A DNA stretch of 22,940 bases from Ruminococcus sp. UBA4385 (GTDB lineage: Bacteria; Bacillota_A; Clostridia; Oscillospirales; Ruminococcaceae): positions 1 through 22,940 of the forward strand of contig DGRP01000017.1 of NCBI GenBank assembly GCA_002391065.1, given 5' to 3'. The notes below the pieces were generated by a model, which worked only from the letters and a program-made list of their open reading frames with translations, did not search any database and was not told where the DNA came from. This document shows positions 6,538 to 15,559 of this stretch, in pieces. Made by a program: the position numbers and the translations under genes. Position 1 is the first letter of the stretch, and each line of letters starts with the position of its first letter.

Positions 6538-7185
6538 ATGAGTAAATATAAGTATTTTGTATTTGATTTTGACCTTACTCTCGCAGACAGCTCTGAGGCA
6601 ATACTGATGTGCTTCAAGCACGTTCTGAATGAATTCGGCTACCCTATGAAAAGCGACAGAGAGATCTATAATACCATTGGTCTTACCCTTGTTGACGGCT
6701 TTGATATCCTGACGGACACTCCGAACAATCCTCAGCGTGAGGAGCTTCGCAAGGCTTACGTCAAAAAGGCTGATGAAGTAATGGTAAAGCATACATATTT
6801 CTACGATGATACCATAGCTGTTTTGCAGGTGCTCAAACACGCTGACAGGAAGGTTGGTATAGTTTCCACAAAGTACCGTTATCGAATAGAGCAGACCTTT
6901 GAACAGCAGGCTGGCTCTATGCCTGTCGATATTATAGTCGGCGGAGAGGACGTCACCGAAGCCAAGCCCGATCCGCAGGGTCTCAATCTGATAATTGAGA
7001 AGTTCGGCGCTGATAAAGCAGATGTGCTTTACATTGGCGACAGCTATATTGATGCAGAGACTGCCCGGAGAGCAGGCGTTGATTTTGTCGGTGTTACCAC
7101 CGGTTCTACCACTAGGGAGACTTTTGAAACTTATCCTCATATCTATATCGGAAAGAGCCTTCTTGATATATTTCAGAATATATAA
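6538..7185 (+). CDS. HAD-superfamily phosphatase, subfamily IA (Gph/PpaX-like)
   Basis: A 215-residue haloacid dehalogenase-type phosphatase. Motif I is DFDLTLADS with nucleophile Asp10 and acid/base Asp12; motif II is the Ser/Thr of VSTKYR; motif III is the Lys of EAKPDP; motif IV is YIGDSYID. The helical cap lies between motifs I and II, as in phosphoglycolate phosphatase (Gph) and pyrophosphatase PpaX. Substrate cannot be told from sequence; sugar phosphates, phosphoglycolate or pyrophosphate are possible. The start at 6538 follows AGGTG; an upstream in-frame GTG at 6499 sits in the promoter -10 region and is not used. The gene is alone between a terminator and the next promoter. The palindrome on its promoter suggests a specific repressor. 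Confidence 0.9.
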   Translation: MSKYKYFVFDFDLTLADSSEAILMCFKHVLNEFGYPMKSDREIYNTIGLTLVDGFDILTDTPNNPQREELRKAYVKKADEVMVKHTYFYDDTIAVLQVLKHADRKVGIVSTKYRYRIEQTFEQQAGSMPVDIIVGGEDVTEAKPDPQGLNLIIEKFGADKADVLYIGDSYIDAETARRAGVDFVGVTTGSTTRETFETYPHIYIGKSLLDIFQNI

Positions 7186-7225
7186 ACAATCAGTAAAGAT
7201 AAATTGAAAATACTGTGAAAAACTA

Positions 7226-7254
7226 TTGCTATATTGAGGAAAAAGTGATATAAT
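7226..7254 (+). promoter_or_regulatory. Promoter of the yicC-to-spoVM operon
   Basis: TTGCTA at 7226-7231, 17 bases, TATAAT at 7249-7254. It is the only convincing promoter ahead of the long gene block that begins at 7301; transcription would start near 7261. Confidence 0.75.
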
Positions 7255-7300
7255 ATATTGATATTAATTTTAACGATCTATGGTCGGAAAGGACTTTATT

Positions 7301-8188
7301 ATGATAAAGAGCATGACAGGCTTCGGCCGTGAGCATATAACTAACGAGAAACGTGAAATTATAGTTGAGATACGCTCTGTAAATCACAGGTATTATGAGT
7401 TTACAGCAAAGACACCAAGAGCCTACGGTTACCTTGATGAGAAGCTTAAAGCATTCCTTAAAAGCGGTATCTCAAGGGGCAAGGTCGAGGCGTCCGTTCT
7501 CATATACAATCTTGAGGGCACAGATGCGGAGATAGAGCTTAATCTTCCTGTTGCAAAGGGTTATGTTAATGCGCTCAGGGGCGCAGCAGACGAGCTTGCA
7601 CTTACCGATGATCTGTCGCTTACCTCTATCAGCAGAATGAGCGATATCTTCACAGTTGTTAAAAAGACCGAAGACGAGGAGGTCATCTGGAATGAGGTCA
7701 AGGAAGCTGCTCAGACGGCACTTGACCGCTTTGTAGAGATGAGAATAACCGAAGGTCAGAAAATGTATGATGACATAAGCTCCAGGCTTGATACTATCGA
7801 GCAGGCAGTCACTTTCATAGAGACTAAAGCTCCCGAGTCTGCAAAGGCTTATTATGACAGGCTTTACAACAAGATCAAGGAAAGCCTTGAAGCGCTCGGT
7901 CAGACCGAGGTTGATGAGAGAAGAATAGTTACAGAGGTTGCAATCTTTTCCGATAAGGTCGCAGTTGACGAGGAGACCGTAAGGCTGAGAAGCCATATCG
8001 CTCAGTTCAGAGAGCTTATCCAAAGCGGTGAGCCTGTAGGCAGAAAGCTTGATTTCCTTGTTCAGGAAATGAACAGAGAGATAAATACCACAGGTTCTAA
8101 ATGCAGCGATATAGAGATCACAAGAACTGTAGTTGATGTCAAGGCTGAGATAGAGAAAATCAGAGAACAGATTCAGAATATAGAATAA
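7301..8188 (+). CDS. yicC: YicC-family endoribonuclease
   Basis: A 295-residue protein with the family's signature start [12 protein letters not shown] and the C-terminal [22 protein letters not shown] segment, followed by a final coiled helix ([15 protein letters not shown]). YicC proteins are endoribonucleases linked to small-RNA turnover and stationary-phase survival in E. coli; the Firmicutes member YloC belongs to the same family. The start at 7301 has GGAAAGGA upstream at good spacing and matches family N-termini; the in-frame ATG 21 bases earlier adds seven residues the family lacks. It is the first gene of the long operon, 10 bases before remA, as in Bacillus. Confidence 0.93.
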   Translation: MIKSMTGFGREHITNEKREIIVEIRSVNHRYYEFTAKTPRAYGYLDEKLKAFLKSGISRGKVEASVLIYNLEGTDAEIELNLPVAKGYVNALRGAADELALTDDLSLTSISRMSDIFTVVKKTEDEEVIWNEVKEAAQTALDRFVEMRITEGQKMYDDISSRLDTIEQAVTFIETKAPESAKAYYDRLYNKIKESLEALGQTEVDERRIVTEVAIFSDKVAVDEETVRLRSHIAQFRELIQSGEPVGRKLDFLVQEMNREINTTGSKCSDIEITRTVVDVKAEIEKIREQIQNIE

Positions 8189-8198
8189 CGGAGTTTTT

Positions 8199-8450
8199 AT
8201 GAAGCTTATAAACATTGGTTTCGGAAATCTGGTTTCGTCTTTGAAGGTTGTAGCTGTTGTTTCTCCCGAGTCTGCGCCTATTAAGAGAATGATACAGGAA
8301 GCCAGAGAAAAGGGAACACTTATAGATGCGACCTACGGCAGAAAGACCAGAACTGTCATTGTTACCGACAGTGACCATATAATCCTTTGCGCTGTTACTC
8401 CCGAAACTATCGGAAGCAGGGCAGATGACGGGGAGGATGAAGATGAATAA
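8199..8450 (+). CDS. remA: RemA/DUF370 family regulatory protein
   Basis: An 83-residue protein close to Bacillus RemA over nearly its whole length: INIGFGN at the start, [16 protein letters not shown], and the [11 protein letters not shown] and [15 protein letters not shown] segments. In B. subtilis RemA is a ring-forming DNA-binding activator of extracellular matrix and osmoprotection genes; whether it controls matrix genes here is not known. The C-terminus is an acidic tail. Its end overlaps the gmk start by 8 bases, and the GGGGAGG site for gmk lies inside it. Confidence 0.93.
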   Translation: MKLINIGFGNLVSSLKVVAVVSPESAPIKRMIQEAREKGTLIDATYGRKTRTVIVTDSDHIILCAVTPETIGSRADDGEDEDE

Positions 8451-9069
8451 GGGAAAGCTTTTTATAGTTTCTGCGCCTTCGGGCTGCGGAAAGGGAACTA
8501 TCCTTGCTGAAGCTTTTGAGGAGAATACAGTGTATTTTTCTGTTTCCTGCACTACCAGAGACCCTCGTGAGGGTGAAGTAAACGGAAAGCATTATTACTT
8601 TTTAAGTAATGATGAGTTTGAAAAAATGATTGCTGAGGACGGCTTCCTTGAGCACGCACGTTTTGCGGAGCATTATTACGGAACTCCGAAAAAGGCTGTG
8701 TTTGATAAGCTGGAGAATGGCTGTGATGTTATTCTTGAGATAGAAACAAAGGGCGCTTTTCAGGTAAAGGAAAAATATCCCGAGGCAGTTATGATTTTCA
8801 TTCTTCCGCCGAGTGTCGGAGAGCTCAGAAGAAGGCTTAATAAGCGCGGAACCGAGAATGAAGAAGTAATTGAAAAAAGAGTGAGCAAGGCGGCAGGGGA
8901 AATAGAGAAATCCATGAAATATGACTTCGTCATTATGAATGATGAGCTTGATGCCGCAGTAAAGGATTTCAATAAAGTGATAGAAGCAGCCAGACAAGGC
9001 ACACATGATGCTGATGCCTTCAAGGCTGACAATATGATAAATGTTATTAAAGAGGTGCTTGAAAAATGA
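8443..9069 (+). CDS. gmk: Guanylate kinase
   Basis: A 208-residue nucleoside monophosphate kinase that converts GMP to GDP with ATP. The P-loop [10 protein letters not shown] is at residues 10-19, the GMP-binding part has [19 protein letters not shown], and the lid and C-terminal helix follow normally. The start at 8443 has GGGGAGG six bases upstream; the ATG at 8437 directly abuts that site and is too close. The stop shares bases with the next start (ATGA), coupling gmk to rpoZ. In the Firmicutes block gmk commonly follows remA, as here. Confidence 0.96.
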   Translation: MNKGKLFIVSAPSGCGKGTILAEAFEENTVYFSVSCTTRDPREGEVNGKHYYFLSNDEFEKMIAEDGFLEHARFAEHYYGTPKKAVFDKLENGCDVILEIETKGAFQVKEKYPEAVMIFILPPSVGELRRRLNKRGTENEEVIEKRVSKAAGEIEKSMKYDFVIMNDELDAAVKDFNKVIEAARQGTHDADAFKADNMINVIKEVLEK

Positions 9070-9275
9070 TGTTAAGACCGTCGGTATCGGAGATTCTTTC
9101 AAATAATGAAAGCTATTATTCGCTCGTTATCGCTGTCGCAAAGAGAGCAAGAGAGATAACTGAGGACGCTTTTAATGAGAAGAAAATTCTTGATATCAAG
9201 CCTGTGCAGACTGCTGTTGAGCAGCTTGCCAACAAAGAATACAGAATAGTTGAGGACCCTGCTCTTAAGGGCTGA
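9066..9275 (+). CDS. rpoZ: RNA polymerase omega subunit
   Basis: A 69-residue protein. The SYYSLVIAVAKRAREI helix near residues 16-31 is the conserved omega core (usually RYxLVxxAAKRARQL), and KPVQTAVEQLANKEYRI matches the second half. Omega binds the beta-prime subunit and helps assemble polymerase. It starts at 9066 with AGAGGTG upstream, overlapping the gmk stop by four bases; a second ATG directly follows, so either Met could initiate. The next gene is priA 24 bases away; coaBC, found here in Bacillus, is missing. Confidence 0.9.
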   Translation: MMLRPSVSEILSNNESYYSLVIAVAKRAREITEDAFNEKKILDIKPVQTAVEQLANKEYRIVEDPALKG

Positions 9276-9299
9276 TACTGATAAGGAGCTTGTCTGATA

Positions 9300-11765
9300 A
9301 TGCGTGGAGTGTTTACTGTCGCTAAGGTCGCAGTCAGTGCGGCTTCTTACAGCTTTGACAGGCTTTACAGCTATCATGTCCCCGAGGATATGGAAGGTCA
9401 GGTATTAGCCGGCATGAGGGTGCTCATTCCGTTTGGAAGGGGCAACCGAAAGGTCATAGGCTTTATTGCTTCTACCTATCAGGAATCGGTATATAATGAT
9501 GCTATTAAGCCGATAATATCTGTTGTTGATTCCCAAAGCCTTGTTACAGAGGAAATGATGAGGATCATTCTCTGGCTGAAGGAGCATACTTTTTGTACCT
9601 ATTTTGAGGCATACAGATCTTGTGTCCCTAATGGATTTTCGTTAAGTGTATCCACACATTATGAGCTTGTAAACACTTATATTGACGAGGACAGCCTTGA
9701 TGAAAGCGAGAAGGAGCTTATAGATTTTCTTCGGAATACTAAGTCGCAAAGGGATATTGATTCGCATCTTGGTGATAAGAGCAATAAGCAGCTTCAGAAG
9801 ACAGTTCAGAGCCTTATTGATAAGGGCTATATCGAAACAGGAGATCTTTTCAAAAGAAAGGTCGGAGACGAAACTGTAAAAATGGTTCGTCTGACAGATG
9901 AGTATCTGAACGGAGACTTTTCTTCGGAGCTTACTCCAAAGCAGAAAAATGCTGCTGAGATGTTATCAGAGTGCGAATGTGCATCTGTTAAAGAGCTATG
10001 CTATATGACAGGCTGTACAGCCGGCATAATAAAAGCTTTGGTTGATAAGGGCGCTGCTTATACCTTTGACTATGAGGTCATGCGTGATGCACTCGGAGAG
10101 ATAGGCGAAAGGGTTGATCCCGAATCTGTCATTCTTAATGATGAGCAGCAGCAGGCTTTTGAAGGCATTATCAGCTTGGTCAATGATGATAAGCCGTTTG
10201 GTGCGCTTCTTTACGGAGTGACCGGAAGTGGAAAGACTTCAGTGTTTATCAGGCTCATTAATGAGGTCATAAAAGGCGGAAAGACAGCTATGCTTCTTGT
10301 GCCTGAGATATCACTTACACCGCAGATGCTTACAAAGTTCAAAAGTCTGTTTGGTGAAAAGATAGCGGTGCTTCATTCCTCTCTTTCAATGGGACAGAGA
10401 ATAGACGAGTTCAAGCGTATCAGAAACGGCGATGCAAGAATTGTTATCGGTACACGAAGCGCAGTATTTGCTCCGCTATCGGATATAGGTATAATAATTA
10501 TGGACGAAGAGGGCGAGCCCTCATATAAGTCCGATCAGTCTCCAAGGTATCATGCCAGAGATGTTGCTGTACAGCGCTGCGGTTATCATAATGCCGTGCT
10601 TTTGCTTGCTTCGGCAACTCCTTCACTTGAGACCTTCAATGACGCAAAAAAAGGCAGATTTCATCTGTTTGAGCTTCATAAAAGATATAATGATGCCAAG
10701 CTTCCCGATGTAAGCATTATAGATATGCAGCAGGAAGCAGAAGAGGGAAACAGCGGCCTTTTCAGCCGAGCTCTTGCAGACGGCATACAGACGGCTCTTG
10801 ACAGAAATGAGCAGATTATTCTTTTCCTTAACAGAAGAGGACACAGCACTCATGCGACCTGTCTTGACTGCCGACAGCCGATTTCATGCCCTAACTGCCG
10901 GCTTCCGCTTACCTATCATAAGAAGAATAACCGCTTTATGTGTCACTATTGCGGTTATACTATGGATAACCTTGAGAAATGTCCTGTGTGTAAAGGAGAT
11001 AAAATCAGGCTTACAGGTGTCGGCACTCAGAAGGTAGAAGATGAGCTTGCAAGGCTGTTCCCTGCGGCAAGGCTCCTCAGAATGGATGCAGACACGACAT
11101 CGTCAAGGTATTCCTATGAGAAGAATTTCAAAGCCTTTGAAAACCATGAGTATGATATACTTCTTGGTACTCAGATGATAGCAAAAGGGCTGAATTTCCC
11201 CGATGTAACTGTAGTCGGTGTTATCTCGCTTGATAAAGCCTTGTTTACAGGTGACTACAGAAGCTATGAGCGTACCTTTTCTCTGCTCACACAGGTAGCA
11301 GGACGCTGCGGCAGAGGAGAGAAACCGGGAAAAGCGTTTATTCAGACATTTGTGCCTGACCATTATGTTATAAATCTTGCAGCACAGCAGAATTATGATG
11401 AGTTTTTCAAAGAGGAATCAGCCCTCAGAAAAACGCTTACATATCCGCCGTATTGCGATATATGTGTGTTTGGCTTTTCTTCTCCGATGGAGAGCCAGAC
11501 TGTGGCTGCTGCAAATTGGGTAACGGCAAGAATAGCACAGTATATAAAGGAGAATAAGGTAAGCTTTCCTTTAAGAGCTCTTGGTCCTGCACCCTGTACA
11601 CTTGGTATTATTAATGGCCGTTACAGATACAGACTGATACTTAAATCAAAGAATATAAAGGATTTCAGAGCAATGATAAGGACAGTTCTGGAAGACTTCT
11701 ATAAACAAAAACAGTTAAAGACCGTTAGAATATATGCCGATCTGAACGGTGATATCGGACTTTGA
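9300..11765 (+). CDS. priA: Primosomal protein N' (replication restart helicase PriA)
   Basis: An 821-residue helicase that reloads the replisome at stalled forks. The N-terminal DNA-binding part is followed by the Walker A GVTGSGKT at 306-313 and motif II DEEG at 402-405. Eight zinc-binding cysteines lie at 521, 524, 530, 533, 548, 551, 561 and 564, then motif V GTQMIAKGLNFP and motif VI QVAGRCGRG at about 665-673. Two features are off the usual pattern: DEEG instead of DEEH/DEAH, and Cys670 where Ala is usual. All other motifs are intact, so it should still be functional. The ATG at 9300 has AAGGAG at a somewhat long spacing; a GTG at 9306 is an alternative. It ends just before def, whose ribosome site lies after the priA stop. 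Confidence 0.95.
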   Translation: MRGVFTVAKVAVSAASYSFDRLYSYHVPEDMEGQVLAGMRVLIPFGRGNRKVIGFIASTYQESVYNDAIKPIISVVDSQSLVTEEMMRIILWLKEHTFCTYFEAYRSCVPNGFSLSVSTHYELVNTYIDEDSLDESEKELIDFLRNTKSQRDIDSHLGDKSNKQLQKTVQSLIDKGYIETGDLFKRKVGDETVKMVRLTDEYLNGDFSSELTPKQKNAAEMLSECECASVKELCYMTGCTAGIIKALVDKGAAYTFDYEVMRDALGEIGERVDPESVILNDEQQQAFEGIISLVNDDKPFGALLYGVTGSGKTSVFIRLINEVIKGGKTAMLLVPEISLTPQMLTKFKSLFGEKIAVLHSSLSMGQRIDEFKRIRNGDARIVIGTRSAVFAPLSDIGIIIMDEEGEPSYKSDQSPRYHARDVAVQRCGYHNAVLLLASATPSLETFNDAKKGRFHLFELHKRYNDAKLPDVSIIDMQQEAEEGNSGLFSRALADGIQTALDRNEQIILFLNRRGHSTHATCLDCRQPISCPNCRLPLTYHKKNNRFMCHYCGYTMDNLEKCPVCKGDKIRLTGVGTQKVEDELARLFPAARLLRMDADTTSSRYSYEKNFKAFENHEYDILLGTQMIAKGLNFPDVTVVGVISLDKALFTGDYRSYERTFSLLTQVAGRCGRGEKPGKAFIQTFVPDHYVINLAAQQNYDEFFKEESALRKTLTYPPYCDICVFGFSSPMESQTVAAANWVTARIAQYIKENKVSFPLRALGPAPCTLGIINGRYRYRLILKSKNIKDFRAMIRTVLEDFYKQKQLKTVRIYADLNGDIGL

Positions 11766-11782
11766 CCGAAAGGAAATTAATT

Positions 11783-12253
11783 ATGGCAATAAGAAAGATA
11801 CTCAACAAAAGTGATGAGATACTTCACAAAAAATGCAAGCCTGTGACAGAGTTTGATGATAAGCTTGCTCAGCTTATTGATGATATGATTGAAACTCTGC
11901 GTAAGGCTGAGGGTGTTGGTCTTGCAGGACCGCAGGTTGCAAAGCTCAGAAGAGTTGTAGTCATCATAATCGAGGATCAGGTCTATGAGCTTGTTAATCC
12001 TGAGATACTTGAAAAGTCCGATGAGAAGCAGAGAGTGCTCGAGGGCTGTTTGTCATGCCCGGGCGAGTGGGGATATGTAACAAGACCAATGGCTGTAAAG
12101 TTCAAGGCACAGAACAGACACGGTGAGTGGTATGAAATGCAGGTAACTGATCTGTTTGCTCAGTGTGTTTGTCATGAGCTTGATCATCTTGACGGTCATA
12201 TCTTCACTGAAATAGTTGAGGAATTTGTAAATATAGAGGACGAACAGCAATGA
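11783..12253 (+). CDS. def: Peptide deformylase
   Basis: A 156-residue metalloenzyme that removes the formyl group from the first Met of new proteins. The three family motifs are present: GVGLAGPQV, EGCLSCPG with metal ligand Cys89, and CHELDHLDG with ligands His131 and His135 and catalytic Glu132. The start at 11783 (MAIRKIL) follows AAAGGAAAT and matches family N-termini; an in-frame codon at 11762 overlaps the end of priA and adds a non-conserved leader. The stop overlaps the fmt start as ATGA. def and fmt work in the same formyl-Met cycle. Confidence 0.96.
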   Translation: MAIRKILNKSDEILHKKCKPVTEFDDKLAQLIDDMIETLRKAEGVGLAGPQVAKLRRVVVIIIEDQVYELVNPEILEKSDEKQRVLEGCLSCPGEWGYVTRPMAVKFKAQNRHGEWYEMQVTDLFAQCVCHELDHLDGHIFTEIVEEFVNIEDEQQ

Positions 12254-13179
12254 AGATAGTTTTTATGGGAACACCTGATTTTGCTGTTCCGACACTTGCT
12301 GCCCTGTACAGCAGCAGACACGAGATCGCGGCTGTGTTCACCCAGACAGACAAGCCTAAAGGCAGAGGCTATAAGCTTACACCGCCGCCTGTTAAGGTTC
12401 TGGCTCTGGAGCATAATACAGCAGTGTATCAGCCTAAAAGCCTGAAAAAGGATGCCGATGAATATCTTGACGTTCTCAGGGATATAGCTCCTGACGTTAT
12501 TGTTGTGGCAGCTTATGGAAAGATACTTCCAAAAGAAGTGCTTGATATTCCGAGACTTGGCTGTGTGAATGTTCACGGCTCGCTTCTTCCGAAATACAGA
12601 GGGGCAGCTCCTATACAGCAGAGTGTTCTTAACGGTGATGCTGTAACAGGTATCACAACAATGCTTATGGGAGAGGGCCTGGATACAGGAGACATTCTTC
12701 TGCAGAGAGAGACTGAAATCGGTGAAAACGAGACCGCTTCCGAGCTCTTTGACAGGCTGTCCGTGATAGGAGCAGAGCTTCTTATCGAAACGCTTGAAGG
12801 TCTTGAAGCAGGCAGCATAATGCCTGTAAAACAGGACGATTCAAAAGCGACATATGCAGGAATGCTTGATAAGAGTATGTGTGAGATAGATTATACAAAG
12901 CCTGTTTTCAGTGTTCACAAGCATATTTGTGGACTTTCTGACTGGCCTTGTGCAGTGACTAAGCTTGACGGAAAGAGACTTAAAGTTTATCGCTCAGAGA
13001 TCGTCATGAATATGAAAGCCAATAAAGAGCCGGGTACAGTGCTTGATGACAAGCTTTCTGTTGCTTGCTCCGACGGTGTTATCAGATTCACTGAGGTTCA
13101 GGCTGAGGGCTCAAAGCGTATGAAGGCTGAGGATTATCTCAGAGGAAAGCCTGTTCCTGCGGGAACGAAGCTCGGGTAG
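12250..13179 (+). CDS. fmt: Methionyl-tRNA formyltransferase
   Basis: A 309-residue enzyme that formylates initiator Met-tRNA using 10-formyltetrahydrofolate. The start MKIVFMGTPDFAVPTL is typical. Catalytic residues line up one position after E. coli numbering: Asn107, His109 (within NVHGSLLPKYRGAAPIQ) and Asp145 (GLDTGDILL). The C-terminal OB-like domain follows and contains the usual ending (MKAEDYLRG). It overlaps def by four bases, so the formylating and deformylating enzymes are coupled. Confidence 0.97.
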   Translation: MKIVFMGTPDFAVPTLAALYSSRHEIAAVFTQTDKPKGRGYKLTPPPVKVLALEHNTAVYQPKSLKKDADEYLDVLRDIAPDVIVVAAYGKILPKEVLDIPRLGCVNVHGSLLPKYRGAAPIQQSVLNGDAVTGITTMLMGEGLDTGDILLQRETEIGENETASELFDRLSVIGAELLIETLEGLEAGSIMPVKQDDSKATYAGMLDKSMCEIDYTKPVFSVHKHICGLSDWPCAVTKLDGKRLKVYRSEIVMNMKANKEPGTVLDDKLSVACSDGVIRFTEVQAEGSKRMKAEDYLRGKPVPAGTKLG

Positions 13180-13186
13180 CGGCTGT

Positions 13187-14497
13187 ATGGGTAATGCGAG
13201 AGGCTTTGTATTAAAGCTGCTGGTCAGACAGGAGCAAAGCGGTTCATATTCAAATATACTTCTAGATCAGAAGCTCTCACGTTCTCAGCTTGATGAGCGT
13301 GAAAAGAAGTTTGCTGCTGCTCTGTTTTACGGAGTTATCGAGCGCAGACTGACGCTTGATGCGATAATTGACAGCCGATGCAATAAAAAGGCTGAAAAGC
13401 TGAGTTCAGATGTAAGAAATATTCTTAGAATGGGTATTTATCAGCTGAAGTATATGGATTCGGTTCCTGATAATGCGGCAGTCGATGAATCTGTAAAGCT
13501 TGCTAAAAAGGGCAGAAATCCTGCCGCAGCAGGCTTTGTAAATGCTCTCCTTCGTGGGTTTATAAGAGATAATAAGTGCTTGCCCTCGGTTAAGGGCAAG
13601 GTTAAAATGCTGGCACTTGAATACTCCTGCCCTGAGTGGCTTGTACGCAAATGGGCAGACGATTACGGTTTCAATGCCTGTGAGGGGATACTCAGAGCAT
13701 CGCTTGGAAAAGCCCCTGAATATGCAAGACTAAATACTGCAAAGTCAGAAACTCGGTTCATTATCTCAATGCTTGAGCAGGAAGGTGTTCATGTCACAGA
13801 TATGGGATACGGCTGCGTAAAGCTTTCGGGCTTTGGTGCGGTCGAGGAGCTTGAAGCGTTTAAGCAAGGGCTTATCCATGTGCAGGATCTGTCCTGTCAG
13901 CTTTGCTGTATGGCACTTGATCCCAAAGCCGGAGACACAGTTCTTGATTTGTGTGCAGCTCCGGGCGGTAAAACCTTTACTATCGCAGAGCTTATGAATA
14001 ATAAGGGTCAGATAATGGCGTTTGACCTGCATGAAAACAGAGTAAAGCTTATTAAAAGCGGTGCTGAAAGGCTCGGCCTTGATTGTGTCAGTGCGTCGGT
14101 AAATAATGCTAAGGAGCATAACTGTGATATACCGCTTTCAGATAAGGTTTTGTGTGATGTTCCGTGTTCGGGACTTGGAGTTATCAGACGAAAGCCTGAG
14201 ATAAAGTATAAGCCTGAAAATGATCTTGAAAGGCTGCCTGAGATTCAGTTTGACATTCTGAAAACTTCAGCGACTTATGTCAGGGTCGGCGGAACTTTAG
14301 TTTATTCGACCTGTTCGCTGTCAAAGGCTGAGAACGAGGCTGTTGTTGAGCGCTTTCTTTCTGAAATGCCTGATTTTGAGCCCGTAATTATCGGGGAGCT
14401 TGCAGGAAAGACATTTGACAGCTCAAGTGTTACCATATTTCCCGATATGTTTGATTCTGACGGTTTCTTTATTGCGAAATTTCGCAGACTGAGGTGA
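13187..14497 (+). CDS. rsmB: 16S rRNA (cytosine-967-C5)-methyltransferase
   Basis: A 436-residue protein of the RsmB/Sun type. Residues 1 to about 140 form the NusB-like RNA-binding domain (ending NAAVDESVKLAKKGRNPAAAGFVN in two parts). The SAM-binding LDLCAAPGGKT is at about 253-263, the PC motif (DVPCSGLG) puts the release Cys at 327, and the TC motif (YSTCS) puts the catalytic Cys at 376. It modifies C967 of 16S rRNA in E. coli. The gene starts 7 bases after fmt with only a weak ribosome site (GGGTAG), so translation probably depends on coupling. Confidence 0.93.
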   Translation: MGNARGFVLKLLVRQEQSGSYSNILLDQKLSRSQLDEREKKFAAALFYGVIERRLTLDAIIDSRCNKKAEKLSSDVRNILRMGIYQLKYMDSVPDNAAVDESVKLAKKGRNPAAAGFVNALLRGFIRDNKCLPSVKGKVKMLALEYSCPEWLVRKWADDYGFNACEGILRASLGKAPEYARLNTAKSETRFIISMLEQEGVHVTDMGYGCVKLSGFGAVEELEAFKQGLIHVQDLSCQLCCMALDPKAGDTVLDLCAAPGGKTFTIAELMNNKGQIMAFDLHENRVKLIKSGAERLGLDCVSASVNNAKEHNCDIPLSDKVLCDVPCSGLGVIRRKPEIKYKPENDLERLPEIQFDILKTSATYVRVGGTLVYSTCSLSKAENEAVVERFLSEMPDFEPVIIGELAGKTFDSSSVTIFPDMFDSDGFFIAKFRRLR

Positions 14498-14501
14498 TAG
14501 C

Positions 14502-15548
14502 TTGTATACCCTTGATGAAAGCGGAAAAATTGATATACTCGATCTGCTGTATGATGAACTTGAAGAGCAGATCAGACTTCTTGGTGAGCCGAAATTTCGG
14601 GCAGCTCAGATCTTTGATTGGCTTCATGTAAAAAAAGTCAAAGAATTTTCACAAATGAGTAACATTTCTGCACAATTGCGGAATAAGCTCAGCAAAAAGT
14701 TTTGTATAAAATCACTATTTATTGTAAAAAGACTTGAATCAAGTACCGATAATACTGTAAAATATCTATATGAGCTTGAAGACGGTAATCATATTGAGAC
14801 CGTTTTGATGGAATACAGCTATGGAAAAACGCTTTGTGTTTCTTCTCAGGTAGGCTGTAAGATGGGCTGCAGATTCTGCGCATCTACGCTTGCAGGCTTC
14901 AAGAGGGATCTGACATCTTCCGAGATTCTTGAACAGGTGTATGAGACAGAGCGTGACCAGGGTATCAGTATTTCAGGGCTTGTGCTTATGGGTATAGGTG
15001 AGCCTCTGGATAATTACGATAATGTAGTAAATTTCCTGAGACAGCTGAGTGCGCCTAAGGGGAGAAATCTTTCTCTTCGTCATGTATCGCTTTCGACCTG
15101 CGGAATTGTGCCGATGATATATGAGCTTTCAAAGCTCGATCTTGGGCTTACGCTGTCGATATCACTTCATTGTCCGAATGATAAGGGCAGAAGTGAAATA
15201 ATGCCGATCAATAATAAATATAATATATCAGAGCTTATGGCTGCCTGCAAGGACTACTTTGCTAAGACGGGAAGGCGTATATCCTTTGAGTATGCTCTGA
15301 TAAACGGAGTGAATGACACTCCTGCACACGCAGATGAGCTTGCAGCTCTGCTGAGAGGTTTTATCTGCCATGTGAATATTATCCCTGTCAATAAGATTAA
15401 AGAGAGAAATTACAGCTCAGACAGAGCTGCCGCAAAGAGATTTGCACATCTTCTCGGAAAGCTTGGTATAAATGCCACAGTAAGAAGGACCCTCGGAGCA
15501 GATATAGATGCAGCCTGCGGTCAGCTGAGAAGAGAGTATGAAATATAG
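14502..15548 (+). CDS. rlmN: Dual-specificity 23S rRNA/tRNA adenine-C2 methyltransferase (radical SAM)
   Basis: A 348-residue radical SAM enzyme that methylates C2 of A2503 in 23S rRNA and A37 in some tRNAs. The iron-sulfur cysteines are 119, 123 and 126 (CKMGCRFC), in the context LCVSSQVGC. The methyl-carrying Cys339 is near the C-terminus (DAACGQLR), and the second conserved Cys112 is present. GIGEPLDN is the SAM-binding segment. The start is a TTG at 14502, with GAGGTGAT a few bases upstream and overlapping the rsmB stop; no ATG or GTG is available close by in frame. Confidence 0.95.
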   Translation: MYTLDESGKIDILDLLYDELEEQIRLLGEPKFRAAQIFDWLHVKKVKEFSQMSNISAQLRNKLSKKFCIKSLFIVKRLESSTDNTVKYLYELEDGNHIETVLMEYSYGKTLCVSSQVGCKMGCRFCASTLAGFKRDLTSSEILEQVYETERDQGISISGLVLMGIGEPLDNYDNVVNFLRQLSAPKGRNLSLRHVSLSTCGIVPMIYELSKLDLGLTLSISLHCPNDKGRSEIMPINNKYNISELMAACKDYFAKTGRRISFEYALINGVNDTPAHADELAALLRGFICHVNIIPVNKIKERNYSSDRAAAKRFAHLLGKLGINATVRRTLGADIDAACGQLRREYEI

Positions 15549-15559
15549 CAGAAAGGACG

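Noticed and set aside
6520..7140. Minus-strand open frame (206 codons) opposite the HAD gene
   Set aside because: The HAD gene shows all catalytic motifs on the plus strand; the antisense frame has no motif, promoter or ribosome site.
7472..8215. Long minus-strand open frame (247 codons) opposite yicC
   Set aside because: It mirrors yicC codon usage, has no ribosome site, and its translation looks like no known protein, while the plus strand has a clear family match.
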